Shown here: piece by piece, positions 27,883-35,803 of the stretch
How the letters are laid out: each line of letters starts with the position of its first letter
Numbering within the stretch: the stretch's first letter is position 1
Assembly (NCBI GenBank): GCA_963772585.1
Contig: CAVYXV010000007.1
Coordinates: forward strand, 496,001 to 560,000
Direction: 5' to 3'
From: CAVVXN01 sp963772585
GTDB lineage: Bacteria; Planctomycetota; PLA2; JAEUHO01
DNA: 64,000 nt
Made by a program: the position numbers and the translations under genes
The notes under the pieces: model-generated
What the model was told of the DNA's origin: nothing
The model's input: only the letters and a program-made list of their open reading frames with translations
Database searches by the model: none

Positions 27883-28710
27883 GTGTCCCACGCCCGCGTC
27901 ATCGTCGCGACCTACGAGCAACTGCCGGCGCTCAGGCTGGCGCTGCGTGGGTACCTGAGGCAGACGACCGCCGACTTCTCGCTCGTCGTCGCCGATGACG
28001 GCTCCGGCGAGGACACGCGGCGCTTCCTCGAGGGCTTCGCGGAGCGGGCCCGCGAGGCCGGCATCTCCTTCGAGCACCACCGCCAGGAGGACCGAGGCTT
28101 CCGCAAGACCCGGATCCTCAACGAGTGCATCCGACGGGCGGAGGAGGAGACGCTCTTCGTCTTCAGCGACGGCGACTGCATCCCCCCCGCGCGCTTCGTC
28201 GAACGCCACCTGGCCGTCCACGAGCCGCTGTCCTTCCATGTCGGCGGGGCGGTGCGGCTGGGGCCCGAGGCGTCGGCGACCCTCGACGGGGAGGCCGTGG
28301 ACCGCGGCGACCACGAGACCCTGGCCGCCCCCGCCGATCGGAGGGACCTCGCCCGGCGCGCCCGCAAGAGCCGGTGGGGGACCCTGCTGCGGCGCCGGAA
28401 CCGCCCGAAGGTGCTCGGCCTCAACATGGCCTTCGACCGGACGCTCCTCCAAGACCTGAACGGCTTCGACGAGCGCTTCGAGGGCTACGGCTACGAGGAC
28501 TCGGATCTGCGCGACCGGGCCATGCGTCACCGCCCGCGGCCGCGCGTCAAGGTCCTCTACGGCACGAACGACGTGGTCCACCTCTGGCATGGGGCCGTCC
28601 CCGGCGGCCGGGCGCCGAACCGCGCGTACTACCGCCTGGCCCGGCCGGTCCGTTGCGAACGGGGGCTCGTTCGTGCCGACGCTGGGGAGGGCGACGAATT
28701 CGACCGATGA
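27883..28710 (+). CDS. Glycosyltransferase family 2 with galactosyltransferase-like C-terminus
   Basis: 275 residues. The GT-A start is RVIVATYEQLPALRLALRG, VVADDGSGEDTRRF carries the nucleotide-binding Asp pair, and LFVFSDGDCIPPARFV is the DxD-type metal site. The second half has VLGLNMAFDRTLLQDLNGFD and GYGYEDSDLRDRAM, the Glyco_transf_7C signature in which E-D binds the acceptor. It resembles cytoplasmic surface-polysaccharide transferases. It starts with GTG 17 bp after the aldolase gene and overlaps the Hpt gene by 4 nt (ATGA). Confidence 0.85.
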   Translation: MSHARVIVATYEQLPALRLALRGYLRQTTADFSLVVADDGSGEDTRRFLEGFAERAREAGISFEHHRQEDRGFRKTRILNECIRRAEEETLFVFSDGDCIPPARFVERHLAVHEPLSFHVGGAVRLGPEASATLDGEAVDRGDHETLAAPADRRDLARRARKSRWGTLLRRRNRPKVLGLNMAFDRTLLQDLNGFDERFEGYGYEDSDLRDRAMRHRPRPRVKVLYGTNDVVHLWHGAVPGGRAPNRAYYRLARPVRCERGLVRADAGEGDEFDR

Positions 28711-29093
28711 TGGGGATGACCGAACCAGGCGAGGAGCGGATGGAACCCACCGAGGACGGACCCACCGAGCCCGCCGTCGACCTGGGCGTGCTCCGCGATG
28801 CGATGGACGGCGACGAGTCCCTGGTCAGGGAGGTGACCGGACTGTACGTGGAGGACGGCGCGCGTCAGCTTGCCGATCTCGGCGACGCCCTGAGAAAGCG
28901 GGCGGTCGACGATGTCCGGATCCTGGCGCACGGTCTGAAGGGGGCGAGCGCGAGCATCGGGGCGGGGCCGGCGTCGCGCGCGTTCGCCGAGATCGAGAGC
29001 GCTGCGCGGGAGGGTCGTCTCGACGCCGTTCCCGAGGCGCTGCGCCGCGGCCGCGCGGAGTTCGAACGCGTCCGCTCCTTCCTCCAGGGTTGA
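28707..29093 (+). CDS. Histidine phosphotransfer (Hpt) domain protein
   Basis: 128 residues, a stand-alone Hpt domain. The helical bundle begins at about residue 25 (VDLGVLRDAMDGDESLVREV). The phospho-accepting histidine is H75 in RILAHGLKGASASIGA, a good match to the A-H-x-L-K-G motif. Hpt proteins relay phosphate between a hybrid histidine kinase and a response regulator in the cytoplasm. No two-component gene is adjacent, so its partners are elsewhere. ATG 28707 overlaps the upstream stop by 4 nt; the ATG at 28740, with GAGGAG just before it, is an alternative start giving 117 residues. Its stop is 3 bp from the convergent ABC transporter gene. Confidence 0.88.
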   Translation: MMGMTEPGEERMEPTEDGPTEPAVDLGVLRDAMDGDESLVREVTGLYVEDGARQLADLGDALRKRAVDDVRILAHGLKGASASIGAGPASRAFAEIESAAREGRLDAVPEALRRGRAEFERVRSFLQG

Positions 29094-29096
29094 GGG

Positions 29097-31100
29097 TCAG
29101 GAGACCTTCGTCGAGGAGAGGTCCTGCATGCGGACCAGCTCGGCGTAGAGGCCGCCTCTCGCCAGCAACTCGTCGTGGGTGCCCTGGTCCACGATGACGC
29201 CCCGGTCGAGGACCACGATCCGGTCCGCGTGGCGGACGGTGGAGAGGCGGTGGGCCACCACGAGCGTCGTTCGGCCCTCGCGGAGGTGCTCCAGCGCCTC
29301 CTGGACGGCCCGCTCGCTCGACGTGTCGAGGCTCGCCGTCGCCTCGTCGAGCACGAGGATCTCCGGATCGCGGACCAGGGCCCGGGCGATGGTCACCCGC
29401 TGCCGCTGGCCCCCGGACATGCGCACGCCGGACTCGCCGACCTCCTCCTCGTACCCGCTCGGCTGGGCGGCGATGAAGTCGTGGATCTGCGCGGCGCGGG
29501 CGGCGTCCTCGATCTCGGCGTCCGTCGCGCCGGGCTTCCCCTGCCGGATGTTGTCGGCGATCGAGGTGTGGAAGAGGAACGGCGTCTGCGTCACGACGGC
29601 CGTGCGCGCCAGAAGGCTGGGGCGCGTGTACTCCCTGACGTCGTGCCCGCCGACCGTGATCCGGCCCGCCTCCGGGTCGTAGAACCGGAGCAGGAGGTCG
29701 CAGATCGTGGACTTGCCGCCCCCGGAAGGACCGACGAGGGCCATCGTGGCGCCCTTGGGAATCGTGAACGAGATGTCGTCGAGGACGGGCGTGCCCGGCA
29801 GGTATCCGAAGGAGACGTGCTCGAAGCGGATGTCGCCGCCGAGCCCGGGGAACGGGACGGCGTCCGGCCGGTCGGGGGAACCGGAGGGAAGATGCAGGTA
29901 CTCGGTCGTGCGCTCGACGCTCGCCATGGAGTCCTGGAGGTTCGTGAACTGCCGCACGACGCGCTTGACGGGCTGGTAGAGATTCCCGACCACGACGAGG
30001 AAGATCACCAGCTCGCCGGGCTGCACGCGCAGGATCCCGCGCAGGATGAGGAACCCACCCCCGACCGCGAGGAGGACGGCGAGGAAGTTGTTGATGAACG
30101 CGGTGAGGGCGTCCGCGGCGGAGCGCGCGCGCTGGACCTTCAGCCCCTGCCGGGTGACCTCCTCGTCCGTGCTCCGGAAGTCGTGGACGCGCCGCTCCTC
30201 CGTGCCGAAGGCCTTCACGGTCCGGATGCCCGAGAAGATCTGGAGGAGCATCTCGACGCGCCGGGCGGTTTGCCGCTGTCGCTTGTGGGCGCGCTTCAGC
30301 ACGCGCCGCATCAACGTCCGCATCGGGACCAGGAACGGCAGCCCGAGGAAGCAGAGGAGCGTCAACTGCCACGACAGGAGCAGCATCACGACGATCGTCG
30401 ACAGGATGTGGAGGATGCCGCGGATCACCCCGTCGAGCAGGAGTTGGAGCGCTGCGGCGTAACCCTGGACGTCGCCGAGCACCCGCTGCACCAGCTCGCC
30501 GCGATGCTGCCCGTCGTAGAAGCCGATGGGTTGGTCGAGGAGCTTCCGGCAGAGGCTCTCCCGCACGTCCATCAGGATCCGCAGTCGCACCTTCTCCGCG
30601 ACGTAGGTCTCCCCGTACGAGGCCGCGCACATCACGGCGATGAACACCACGAAGAGGATGAGGACGGAGAGAAGCGTCGCGAACTGGTCCCGTCTCAGCG
30701 CCCGGGCCGCCGCGGCCTCCTGCGGCGTGGCGTCCGGCGGCACGGCGTCGTCGAGCCAGGCGTCGGGGACGCCGCGGCCCGTGATCGCGTTCGCCCGGTC
30801 GGTGAACCGTTCCAGGAGACCGACCAGCGAGCCCGCTCTCCTCCGGGCCGTCTCGACCATTTCCCGGGCGTCCCTGGCCTCGTCCGGTGATCCCGGCTCG
30901 GCGGGCCCGACGGCGGCGGTGGGGAGGAGGACCCGGGTGAGGATGGGGTAGAGGAGTACGAGGCGCCCGGTGTTCGCGGCGGCCTGGACGGCCATCAGCA
31001 CCATGGAGAGCGCGATGCCCTTCCAGTGGGGCCGCGCGTAGGTCAGGACCGGGACCAGGCCCTCCAGGGTCTGGGCGGCGGGTTTCCTCTTCTTGCCCAC
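29097..31100 (-). CDS. MsbA-like ABC exporter (fused membrane and ATPase domains)
   Basis: 667 residues. The N-terminal part has six transmembrane helices, the first near 28-55. The ATPase domain has Walker A GPSGGGKST near 455-463, signature MSGGQRQRV near 560, Walker B EILVLDEATASLD near 583 and the H-loop LVVAHRLSTV. Such half-transporters dimerise and flip lipid A-core (MsbA) or other lipids from the inner leaflet. An insert of about 85 charged, helical residues between the first two helices (around 65-145) should form a large periplasmic domain and is not usual for MsbA. With so many LPS genes nearby, lipid A-core export is likely. GTG 31100 is supported by TACCCT 8 nt upstream. Confidence 0.9.
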   Translation of the reverse strand: MGKKRKPAAQTLEGLVPVLTYARPHWKGIALSMVLMAVQAAANTGRLVLLYPILTRVLLPTAAVGPAEPGSPDEARDAREMVETARRRAGSLVGLLERFTDRANAITGRGVPDAWLDDAVPPDATPQEAAAARALRRDQFATLLSVLILFVVFIAVMCAASYGETYVAEKVRLRILMDVRESLCRKLLDQPIGFYDGQHRGELVQRVLGDVQGYAAALQLLLDGVIRGILHILSTIVVMLLLSWQLTLLCFLGLPFLVPMRTLMRRVLKRAHKRQRQTARRVEMLLQIFSGIRTVKAFGTEERRVHDFRSTDEEVTRQGLKVQRARSAADALTAFINNFLAVLLAVGGGFLILRGILRVQPGELVIFLVVVGNLYQPVKRVVRQFTNLQDSMASVERTTEYLHLPSGSPDRPDAVPFPGLGGDIRFEHVSFGYLPGTPVLDDISFTIPKGATMALVGPSGGGKSTICDLLLRFYDPEAGRITVGGHDVREYTRPSLLARTAVVTQTPFLFHTSIADNIRQGKPGATDAEIEDAARAAQIHDFIAAQPSGYEEEVGESGVRMSGGQRQRVTIARALVRDPEILVLDEATASLDTSSERAVQEALEHLREGRTTLVVAHRLSTVRHADRIVVLDRGVIVDQGTHDELLARGGLYAELVRMQDLSSTKVS

Positions 31101-31108
31101 GGGCGATC

Positions 31109-31114
31109 AGGGTA
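31109..31114 (-). promoter_or_regulatory. TACCCT -10 box of the ABC exporter, leaderless type
   Basis: On the minus strand TACCCT lies 8 nt upstream of the GTG at 31100, without a Shine-Dalgarno sequence between. The divergent EF-G-like gene starts at 31232. Confidence 0.45.
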
Positions 31115-31231
31115 GGGCGGCCGTCCGCGATCCGCTCCTTTGTTCGTAACCCCGGCTCCGCCCAAGGTTTGCCCTCGGCCGGGAATGCGGGTATCCCACC
31201 GTGTTTCCCCTCTCGCGACCGGAGGAATCGC

Positions 31232-33262
31232 ATGCCCCACCGCCCCGAGGACATTCGCAATGCCGCCCTCGTCGGCGCGGGCGGCGCGGGGAAGACGACG
31301 TTGGTGGAGGCGCTCCTCCACATCGCCGGGGTCACCAGCCGACGCGGTCGGATCGAGGAGAAGAACACCGTCTCCGACTGGGACGAGGACGAGAAGGAGC
31401 GCCAGCACAGCATCCTGTCCACGCCGGTGCATCTCGACTGGGAGGGCCAGAAGATCCAGTTGGTCGACGCGCCGGGCGCGATCGACTTCGTCGGCGAGGC
31501 CATCTGCGCGCTGGCGGCGGTGGATTTCGCCGTGGTCTGCGTCAACGCCCACGACGGCATCTCCGTCTCGACGCGCCGGATCTACAAGGCCGCGCGGAAG
31601 GCCGGCATCCCCTGCTGCGTTCTCGTGACGAGGATCGAGAGCGACAACGTGGACGGCATCGCGCTTCTCGAGTCGATCCAAGCGGCCTTCGGGGAGGAAG
31701 CCGTCCCCGTCAACATCCCCGACCGATTCGGGGACGGCGCCAGCGAGGTGGTGGACGTCTTCGGCTCCGAAGTCCCCGCGGATCTCCAGGAACTCGCCGA
31801 CAACTACCGCCGGCAGGCCCGGGATCGCGTCGTCGAGGTGGACGACCAACTGCTCGAGAAGTACCTGGCCGAGGAGACGATCACCCAGGAGGAATTGGAA
31901 CACGCCTTCCCCCGCGCACTGCGCGCGGGCAACATCGTCCCGGTCCTCCACGTCTCCGCCGAGAAGGATGTGGGGCTCAGGAAGTTCCTCACCTTCCTCG
32001 TCCACGACGGCCCCCGCCCGGTGCCGGTCGTCCTTCGCCCGGCCGTGGACGCCGAGGGCGAGCCCGTCGAACTCGACGCCGACGGCCCTTTCTCGGCGCA
32101 GGTGTGGAAGATCCAGGTGGATCCCCACGTGGGCAAGCTCGCCTACCTGCGCGTATGGACGGGCAGGGTGTCCGCCAAGACCCAGTTCGAGGTGGCGCGC
32201 ACGGGGAAGGTCGAGCGGATCGGCGACGTGCTCCAGATCCAGGGGAAGGAGATGCACGCGGTGCCGGAGGCCGTTGCGGGGGATCTGGTCGCCCTGGCCA
32301 AGATCGACGACATCCGTGTCGGAGACACGGTGCGCGACGAAGGGGCGACGTGGTGTTTCGCCGACATCGAGACGCCCTACCCGAAGGTCACCCTGGCCAT
32401 CGAGCCCAAGAACCGGGGCGACGAAGCGAAGCTGGGCCCCGAGCTCCACCGGCTCGCCGAGGCCGACCCCACCTTCATCGCGGAGCGCGAAGAGGCGACG
32501 GGAGAGATGGTCGTCCGCGGCACGAGCAGCCTCCACGTGGACATCATGCTCAAGCGACTGGCCCGCAAGAGGGTGGAGGTGCTGACGCGGCCGCCCCGGA
32601 TTCCGTATCGCGAGACGATCGGCGCCAACGGCCAGGGGCAGTACCGCCACAAGAAGCAAACCGGCGGTCGCGGCCAGTTCGCGGAAGTCCACCTCCGCGT
32701 GTCACCGCTTGCGCGCGGCGGCGATTTCGAGTTCGTCGACGAAGTGGTCGGCGGCTCCATTCCGCGGAACTTCATCCCTGCCGTGGAGAAGGGCATCCGC
32801 GAGACGCTGGGCAAGGGGGTCGTCGCCGGCTACCCCTTCACCGACGTCCGGGTGACGGTCTACGACGGCAAGTTCCACGACGTGGACAGCGACGAGTTCT
32901 CCTTCAAGCTCGCGTCGAGCGCGGCCTTCAAGAGAGCCGTCGATTCGGCGAAGCCAATCCTCCTCGAGCCGATCATGGAGGTGGCCATCGAGGTGCCTTC
33001 GCGCTTCATGGGGGACATCACCGGCGACCTCAACAGCCGGCGCGGCCGTATCCTGGGAATGAGCCAGGAAGGCGACATGGTCGAGATCCAGGCCAACGTG
33101 CCGCTGTCGGAGATGATGCAGTATTCGACCGAGCTCCGCAGCATCACGGCGGGCGAGGGCGACTACTCCTTCCGGTTCGCCCAGTACGAGCAGGTACCCT
33201 CCCAAGTCGCCGAGCAGGTCATCGCGCGCCACAAGAAGGAGCGGGAGGAGGAGCAGGGCTGA
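31232..33262 (+). CDS. Elongation factor G-like GTPase (paralogue)
   Basis: 676 residues with the five-domain EF-G plan. P-loop is VGAGGAGKTTL near residue 13, switch region RQHSI, G3 is DAPG. The G4 motif, normally NKxD, reads TRIE (LVTRIESDN), so guanine specificity is in doubt. Domain IV is well kept: VVGGSIPRNFIPAVEKGIRE, AGYPFTDVRVTVYDGKFHDV. Domain V ends with the MMQYSTELRSITAGEGDYSF segment. It resembles the EF-G-2/FusA2 class of paralogues, not the translocase of the str operon: no rpsL, rpsG or tuf is near. GGAGG at 31221 supports the ATG at 31232. The stop at 33260-33262 is followed directly by the tandem repeat array. Confidence 0.9.
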   Translation: MPHRPEDIRNAALVGAGGAGKTTLVEALLHIAGVTSRRGRIEEKNTVSDWDEDEKERQHSILSTPVHLDWEGQKIQLVDAPGAIDFVGEAICALAAVDFAVVCVNAHDGISVSTRRIYKAARKAGIPCCVLVTRIESDNVDGIALLESIQAAFGEEAVPVNIPDRFGDGASEVVDVFGSEVPADLQELADNYRRQARDRVVEVDDQLLEKYLAEETITQEELEHAFPRALRAGNIVPVLHVSAEKDVGLRKFLTFLVHDGPRPVPVVLRPAVDAEGEPVELDADGPFSAQVWKIQVDPHVGKLAYLRVWTGRVSAKTQFEVARTGKVERIGDVLQIQGKEMHAVPEAVAGDLVALAKIDDIRVGDTVRDEGATWCFADIETPYPKVTLAIEPKNRGDEAKLGPELHRLAEADPTFIAEREEATGEMVVRGTSSLHVDIMLKRLARKRVEVLTRPPRIPYRETIGANGQGQYRHKKQTGGRGQFAEVHLRVSPLARGGDFEFVDEVVGGSIPRNFIPAVEKGIRETLGKGVVAGYPFTDVRVTVYDGKFHDVDSDEFSFKLASSAAFKRAVDSAKPILLEPIMEVAIEVPSRFMGDITGDLNSRRGRILGMSQEGDMVEIQANVPLSEMMQYSTELRSITAGEGDYSFRFAQYEQVPSQVAEQVIARHKKEREEEQG

Positions 33263-34084
33263 GAGGACGTGAAGAGATCGAAGTCCGGGGCTTCGGCCGG
33301 CTGCGGGACCACGATGCCGCGTTGCTCGTCGTCAGCGACCCACGGCGGGGTCGCCTCCTCCTTGCGCCTTGCCTCGCGGCCCCTCGCTCGGCCTCGGGCC
33401 CTCGGCCCATCTCTTCACGCCCTCTGCGAGGACGTGAAGAGATCGAAGTCCGGGGCTTCGGCCGGCTGCGGGACCACGATGCCGCGTTGCTCGTCGTCAG
33501 CGACCCACGGCGGGGTCGCCTCCTCCTCGCGCCTCGCCTCGCGGCCCCTCGCTCGGCCTCGGGCCCTCGGCCCCTCTCTTCACGCCCTCTGCGAGGACGT
33601 GAAGAGATCGAAGTCCGGGGCTTCGGCCGGCTGCGGGACCACGATGCCGCGTTGCTCGTCGTCAGCGACCCACGGCGGGGTCGCCTCCTCCTCGCGCCTC
33701 GCCTCGCGGCCCCTCGCTCGGCCTCGGGCCCTCGGCCCCTCTCTTCACGCCCTCTGCGAGGACGTGAAGAGATCGAAGTCCGGGGCTTCGGCCGGCTGCG
33801 GGACCACGATGCCGCGTTGCTCGTCGTCAGCGACCCACGGCGGGGTCGCCTCCTCCTTGCGCCTTGCCTCGCGGCCCCTCGCTCGGCCTCGGGCCCTCGG
33901 CCCCTCTCTTCACGCCCTCTGCGAGGACGTGAAGAGATCGAAGTCCGGGGCTTCGGCCGGCTGCGGGACCACGATGCCGCGTTGCTCGTCGTCAGCGACC
34001 CACGGCGGGGTCGCCTCCTCCTCGCGCCTCGCCTCGCGGCCCCTCGCTCGGCCTCGGGCCCTCGGCCCCTCTCTTCACGCCCTC
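33263..34084 (+). repeat. Five-copy 165-bp direct tandem repeat array
   Basis: Five head-to-tail units begin at 33263, 33428, 33593, 33758 and 33923; the last ends after 162 bp at 34084. The copies are nearly identical. Units 1 and 4 carry T where units 2, 3 and 5 carry C at the same positions (CTTGCGCCTTG against CTCGCGCCTCG), and unit 1 alone has CCCATCT for CCCCTCT. The array begins on the first base after the EF-G-like stop codon and ends just before the hydrophobic N-terminus of the next protein. The period is 55 codons, so open frames run through it in several frames on both strands; I see no convincing start or known domain in any of them. It fills the only large gene-free stretch of the window (33263-34137). 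Confidence 0.97.
33409..33938 (+). other. Four identical hairpins at the repeat junctions
   Basis: Each boundary between units forms an inverted repeat: TCTCTTCACG pairs with CGTGAAGAGA, and after one mismatch (C opposite A) CCTC pairs with GAGG around a TGC loop. The hairpins lie at 33409-33443, 33574-33608, 33739-33773 and 33904-33938. The first extends one more base pair because unit 1 ends in ATCTC. The outer ends of the array keep only one arm each. No T-run follows, so they are not classic intrinsic terminators. They might act on the transcript between the EF-G-like gene and its downstream neighbour, or be the trace of the amplification. Confidence 0.8.
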
Positions 34085-34137
34085 GGAGCCGATCCCGTCC
34101 GGGCATCCGCCGCGCGCTGGCGATCCTGCTGCTGGCG

Positions 34138-35406
34138 ATGGTCGCGGGGGGACGGGCCTCTCTCGCGGGCGAGGACGACGGGGGGAAGGTGCCGCGCGCC
34201 GAGCGCATCGCGCAGTGGATCGAGGATCTGGGCTCCGACCGCTACGCCGTCCGCGAAGCGGCCCGCTCGCGCCTGGAACGGGAGGGCGCCGCCGCGCGCG
34301 GACCGTTGGAGGCGCGCCGCGAGGACCCCGACCCCGAGGTCCGCCGCGCCGTGGGGCTCCTGCTGGAGCGGCTCGAGGCGACGCCGGTGGATCTCCCGCC
34401 CCCGGCTCTCGGCGACCTCTCGGCCGTGGGTCGGGTGGACCTGGACCTGGCCGAGCCGCGACCCGCCCGGGAGGCGCTGCGGCTGCTGGGGGAACCCTTC
34501 GGGGCCCGGTTCGCGCTCCCGAAGAACGCCGGCGAGGTTCCCGTGCGGATGCGCGTCGAGGACGCGCCGTTCTTCGCGGCCCTGGACGCCGTCGCCGCCG
34601 CGGCCGGCGTCTCCCCCCAGGAGGGCTTTTCGCCGTCCGGCGACCTCTTCCTCGCCCCGGGACCCATGATCGAGCCGTGGGCGGCGGCCGGCCCGCTTCG
34701 CGTGCGGGTGACGGAGATCTCCGTGACCCGGTCGCTGGGCGGATCCCAGCGCCCCGTCTACTCGCTGACGTTGGCCCTGGACTGGGTGCCGGGCGTCCAG
34801 GTCGTGTCCTGGGAGACGCCGCTCGACATCCGCGGCGAGGACGCGGCCGGCGGCGGCTACGAAGCCGCGGCCGCCTCGCGGCGCCGCGTCACGCACGGCG
34901 TCGGGCGCTCCAGCCGGACGGGACGGTTCCAGGTCCACCTGCAACCGCTATCCTCCCCCGGCGAGGAGCCCGCGCCGGCGGACGAGCTGGCTTCGCTCGA
35001 CTTCCGCCTCCCCGTGCGGCTCCGCTACGACCGGCGGGAGACGTCCTTCCCGGCGCCGTTCGCCGATCTGCCCGCCCGCGTGGCCGTCTCGGACGAGGAG
35101 GAGGTGTCGCTGCTCGAGGTGGTCGCTCCGACTGCGGGCTACGGTCCGTGGGTGGCCCGGGTCGCGGCGCGCCTCGCCCGGCCCGTGAGCCTGGACGGCC
35201 TCGACGTATGGTTCGAGACGGTCGAGGGCCACCGCGTCCTCGCGTTCGGCGGTACGCGCTTCCCCTCCGCGGACGGGCGCCTGGAGCTGACGGCCCGCGC
35301 CCACCTCGGCACCGACGCCCGCGCCGCGGCGGTCCTCGTCGTCTACTTCCGCGAGGAGGAGCAGGGTGCGCTCGCCTTCCACCTGCAGGGCGTTCCGCTG
35401 CGCTGA
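34138..35406 (+). CDS. Secreted protein of unknown function, start uncertain
   Basis: About 422 residues from the ATG at 34138. The coding frame clearly extends upstream: RRALAILLLAMVAGGRASLA (from about 34111) is a typical signal-peptide core, but no ATG or GTG lies in frame before it. The nearest in-frame candidates are a CTG at 34117 and a TTG at 33982 inside the last repeat unit. The repeat array may have replaced the original start. The mature protein begins with a HEAT-like segment (RYAVREAARSRLEREGAAAR) and continues with beta-rich sequence (VRVTEISVTRSLGG, VYSLTLALDWVPGVQVVSWE). I do not recognise a family. It ends 28 bp before the G/H-like stalk gene. Confidence 0.65.
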   Translation: MVAGGRASLAGEDDGGKVPRAERIAQWIEDLGSDRYAVREAARSRLEREGAAARGPLEARREDPDPEVRRAVGLLLERLEATPVDLPPPALGDLSAVGRVDLDLAEPRPAREALRLLGEPFGARFALPKNAGEVPVRMRVEDAPFFAALDAVAAAAGVSPQEGFSPSGDLFLAPGPMIEPWAAAGPLRVRVTEISVTRSLGGSQRPVYSLTLALDWVPGVQVVSWETPLDIRGEDAAGGGYEAAAASRRRVTHGVGRSSRTGRFQVHLQPLSSPGEEPAPADELASLDFRLPVRLRYDRRETSFPAPFADLPARVAVSDEEEVSLLEVVAPTAGYGPWVARVAARLARPVSLDGLDVWFETVEGHRVLAFGGTRFPSADGRLELTARAHLGTDARAAAVLVVYFREEEQGALAFHLQGVPLR

Positions 35407-35422
35407 CGGACGCGCCTCCGGG

Positions 35423-35428
35423 TATCCT
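35423..35428 (+). promoter_or_regulatory. TATCCT -10 box, leaderless type
   Basis: TATCCT lies 6 nt before the GTG at 35435, without a Shine-Dalgarno sequence. It would drive the whole G/H-I-E-MCE-MlaFE-aat operon. Confidence 0.5.
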
Positions 35429-35434
35429 CGGATC

Positions 35435-35803
35435 GTGGACCGACCCACGCTCCCGTCCCCCCCGCCCGGACGCTCGGCGTTGCCCGCCTTCGCCGCGGTG
35501 GAGCGAGGACTCCTCGATGCCATCCACCGCGAGGAGGCGCTCGCCGCGCGCCGCGTGGAGGAGGCCGAGGCCGAGGCGCGACGCCTCGTAGAGGAGTCCG
35601 AGCAGGCCCTGAAACAGCGGGTGATCGACGCGGAGCGCCGCCGCGTCCGCCAGGTCGAGGACGCCGCCCGCGACCGGATCAGCGCGGCCCGCGCGCGGGT
35701 GCAGGCCTGGATCGACGCGTCGGAGCGGCGCTCGGCCGAGGCCGTCGATCGGGCCCTCGACGTGCTGACGGGAGGGGCGGACGCCTCGGGAGGCGAGGCG
35801 TGA
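35435..35803 (+). CDS. V/A-type ATPase peripheral-stalk G/H-like subunit
   Basis: 122 residues. After about 25 Pro-containing residues the protein is one long charged helix (REEALAARRVEEAEAEARRL, DAERRRVRQVEDAARDRISA) with the right-handed coiled-coil look of the V/A-ATPase G/H stalk subunit, which pairs with subunit E. Sequence alone would not name it, but its stop overlaps the start of a subunit I-like gene (ATGA-type, 35800-35803) and a subunit E-like gene follows. The GTG start is supported by TATCCT at 35423. A generic coiled-coil protein is the alternative. Confidence 0.6.
   Translation: MDRPTLPSPPPGRSALPAFAAVERGLLDAIHREEALAARRVEEAEAEARRLVEESEQALKQRVIDAERRRVRQVEDAARDRISAARARVQAWIDASERRSAEAVDRALDVLTGGADASGGEA

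Noticed and set aside
33263..34084. CRISPR array
   Set aside because: The units are directly adjacent 165-bp repeats with no variable spacers, and no cas gene is near.
33263..34084. A repeat protein encoded by the array
   Set aside because: Because 165 is a multiple of 3 and the DNA is very G+C-rich, several frames on both strands stay open; none has a ribosome-binding site, a TAnnnT box or a sensible domain, and the frames are low in complexity.
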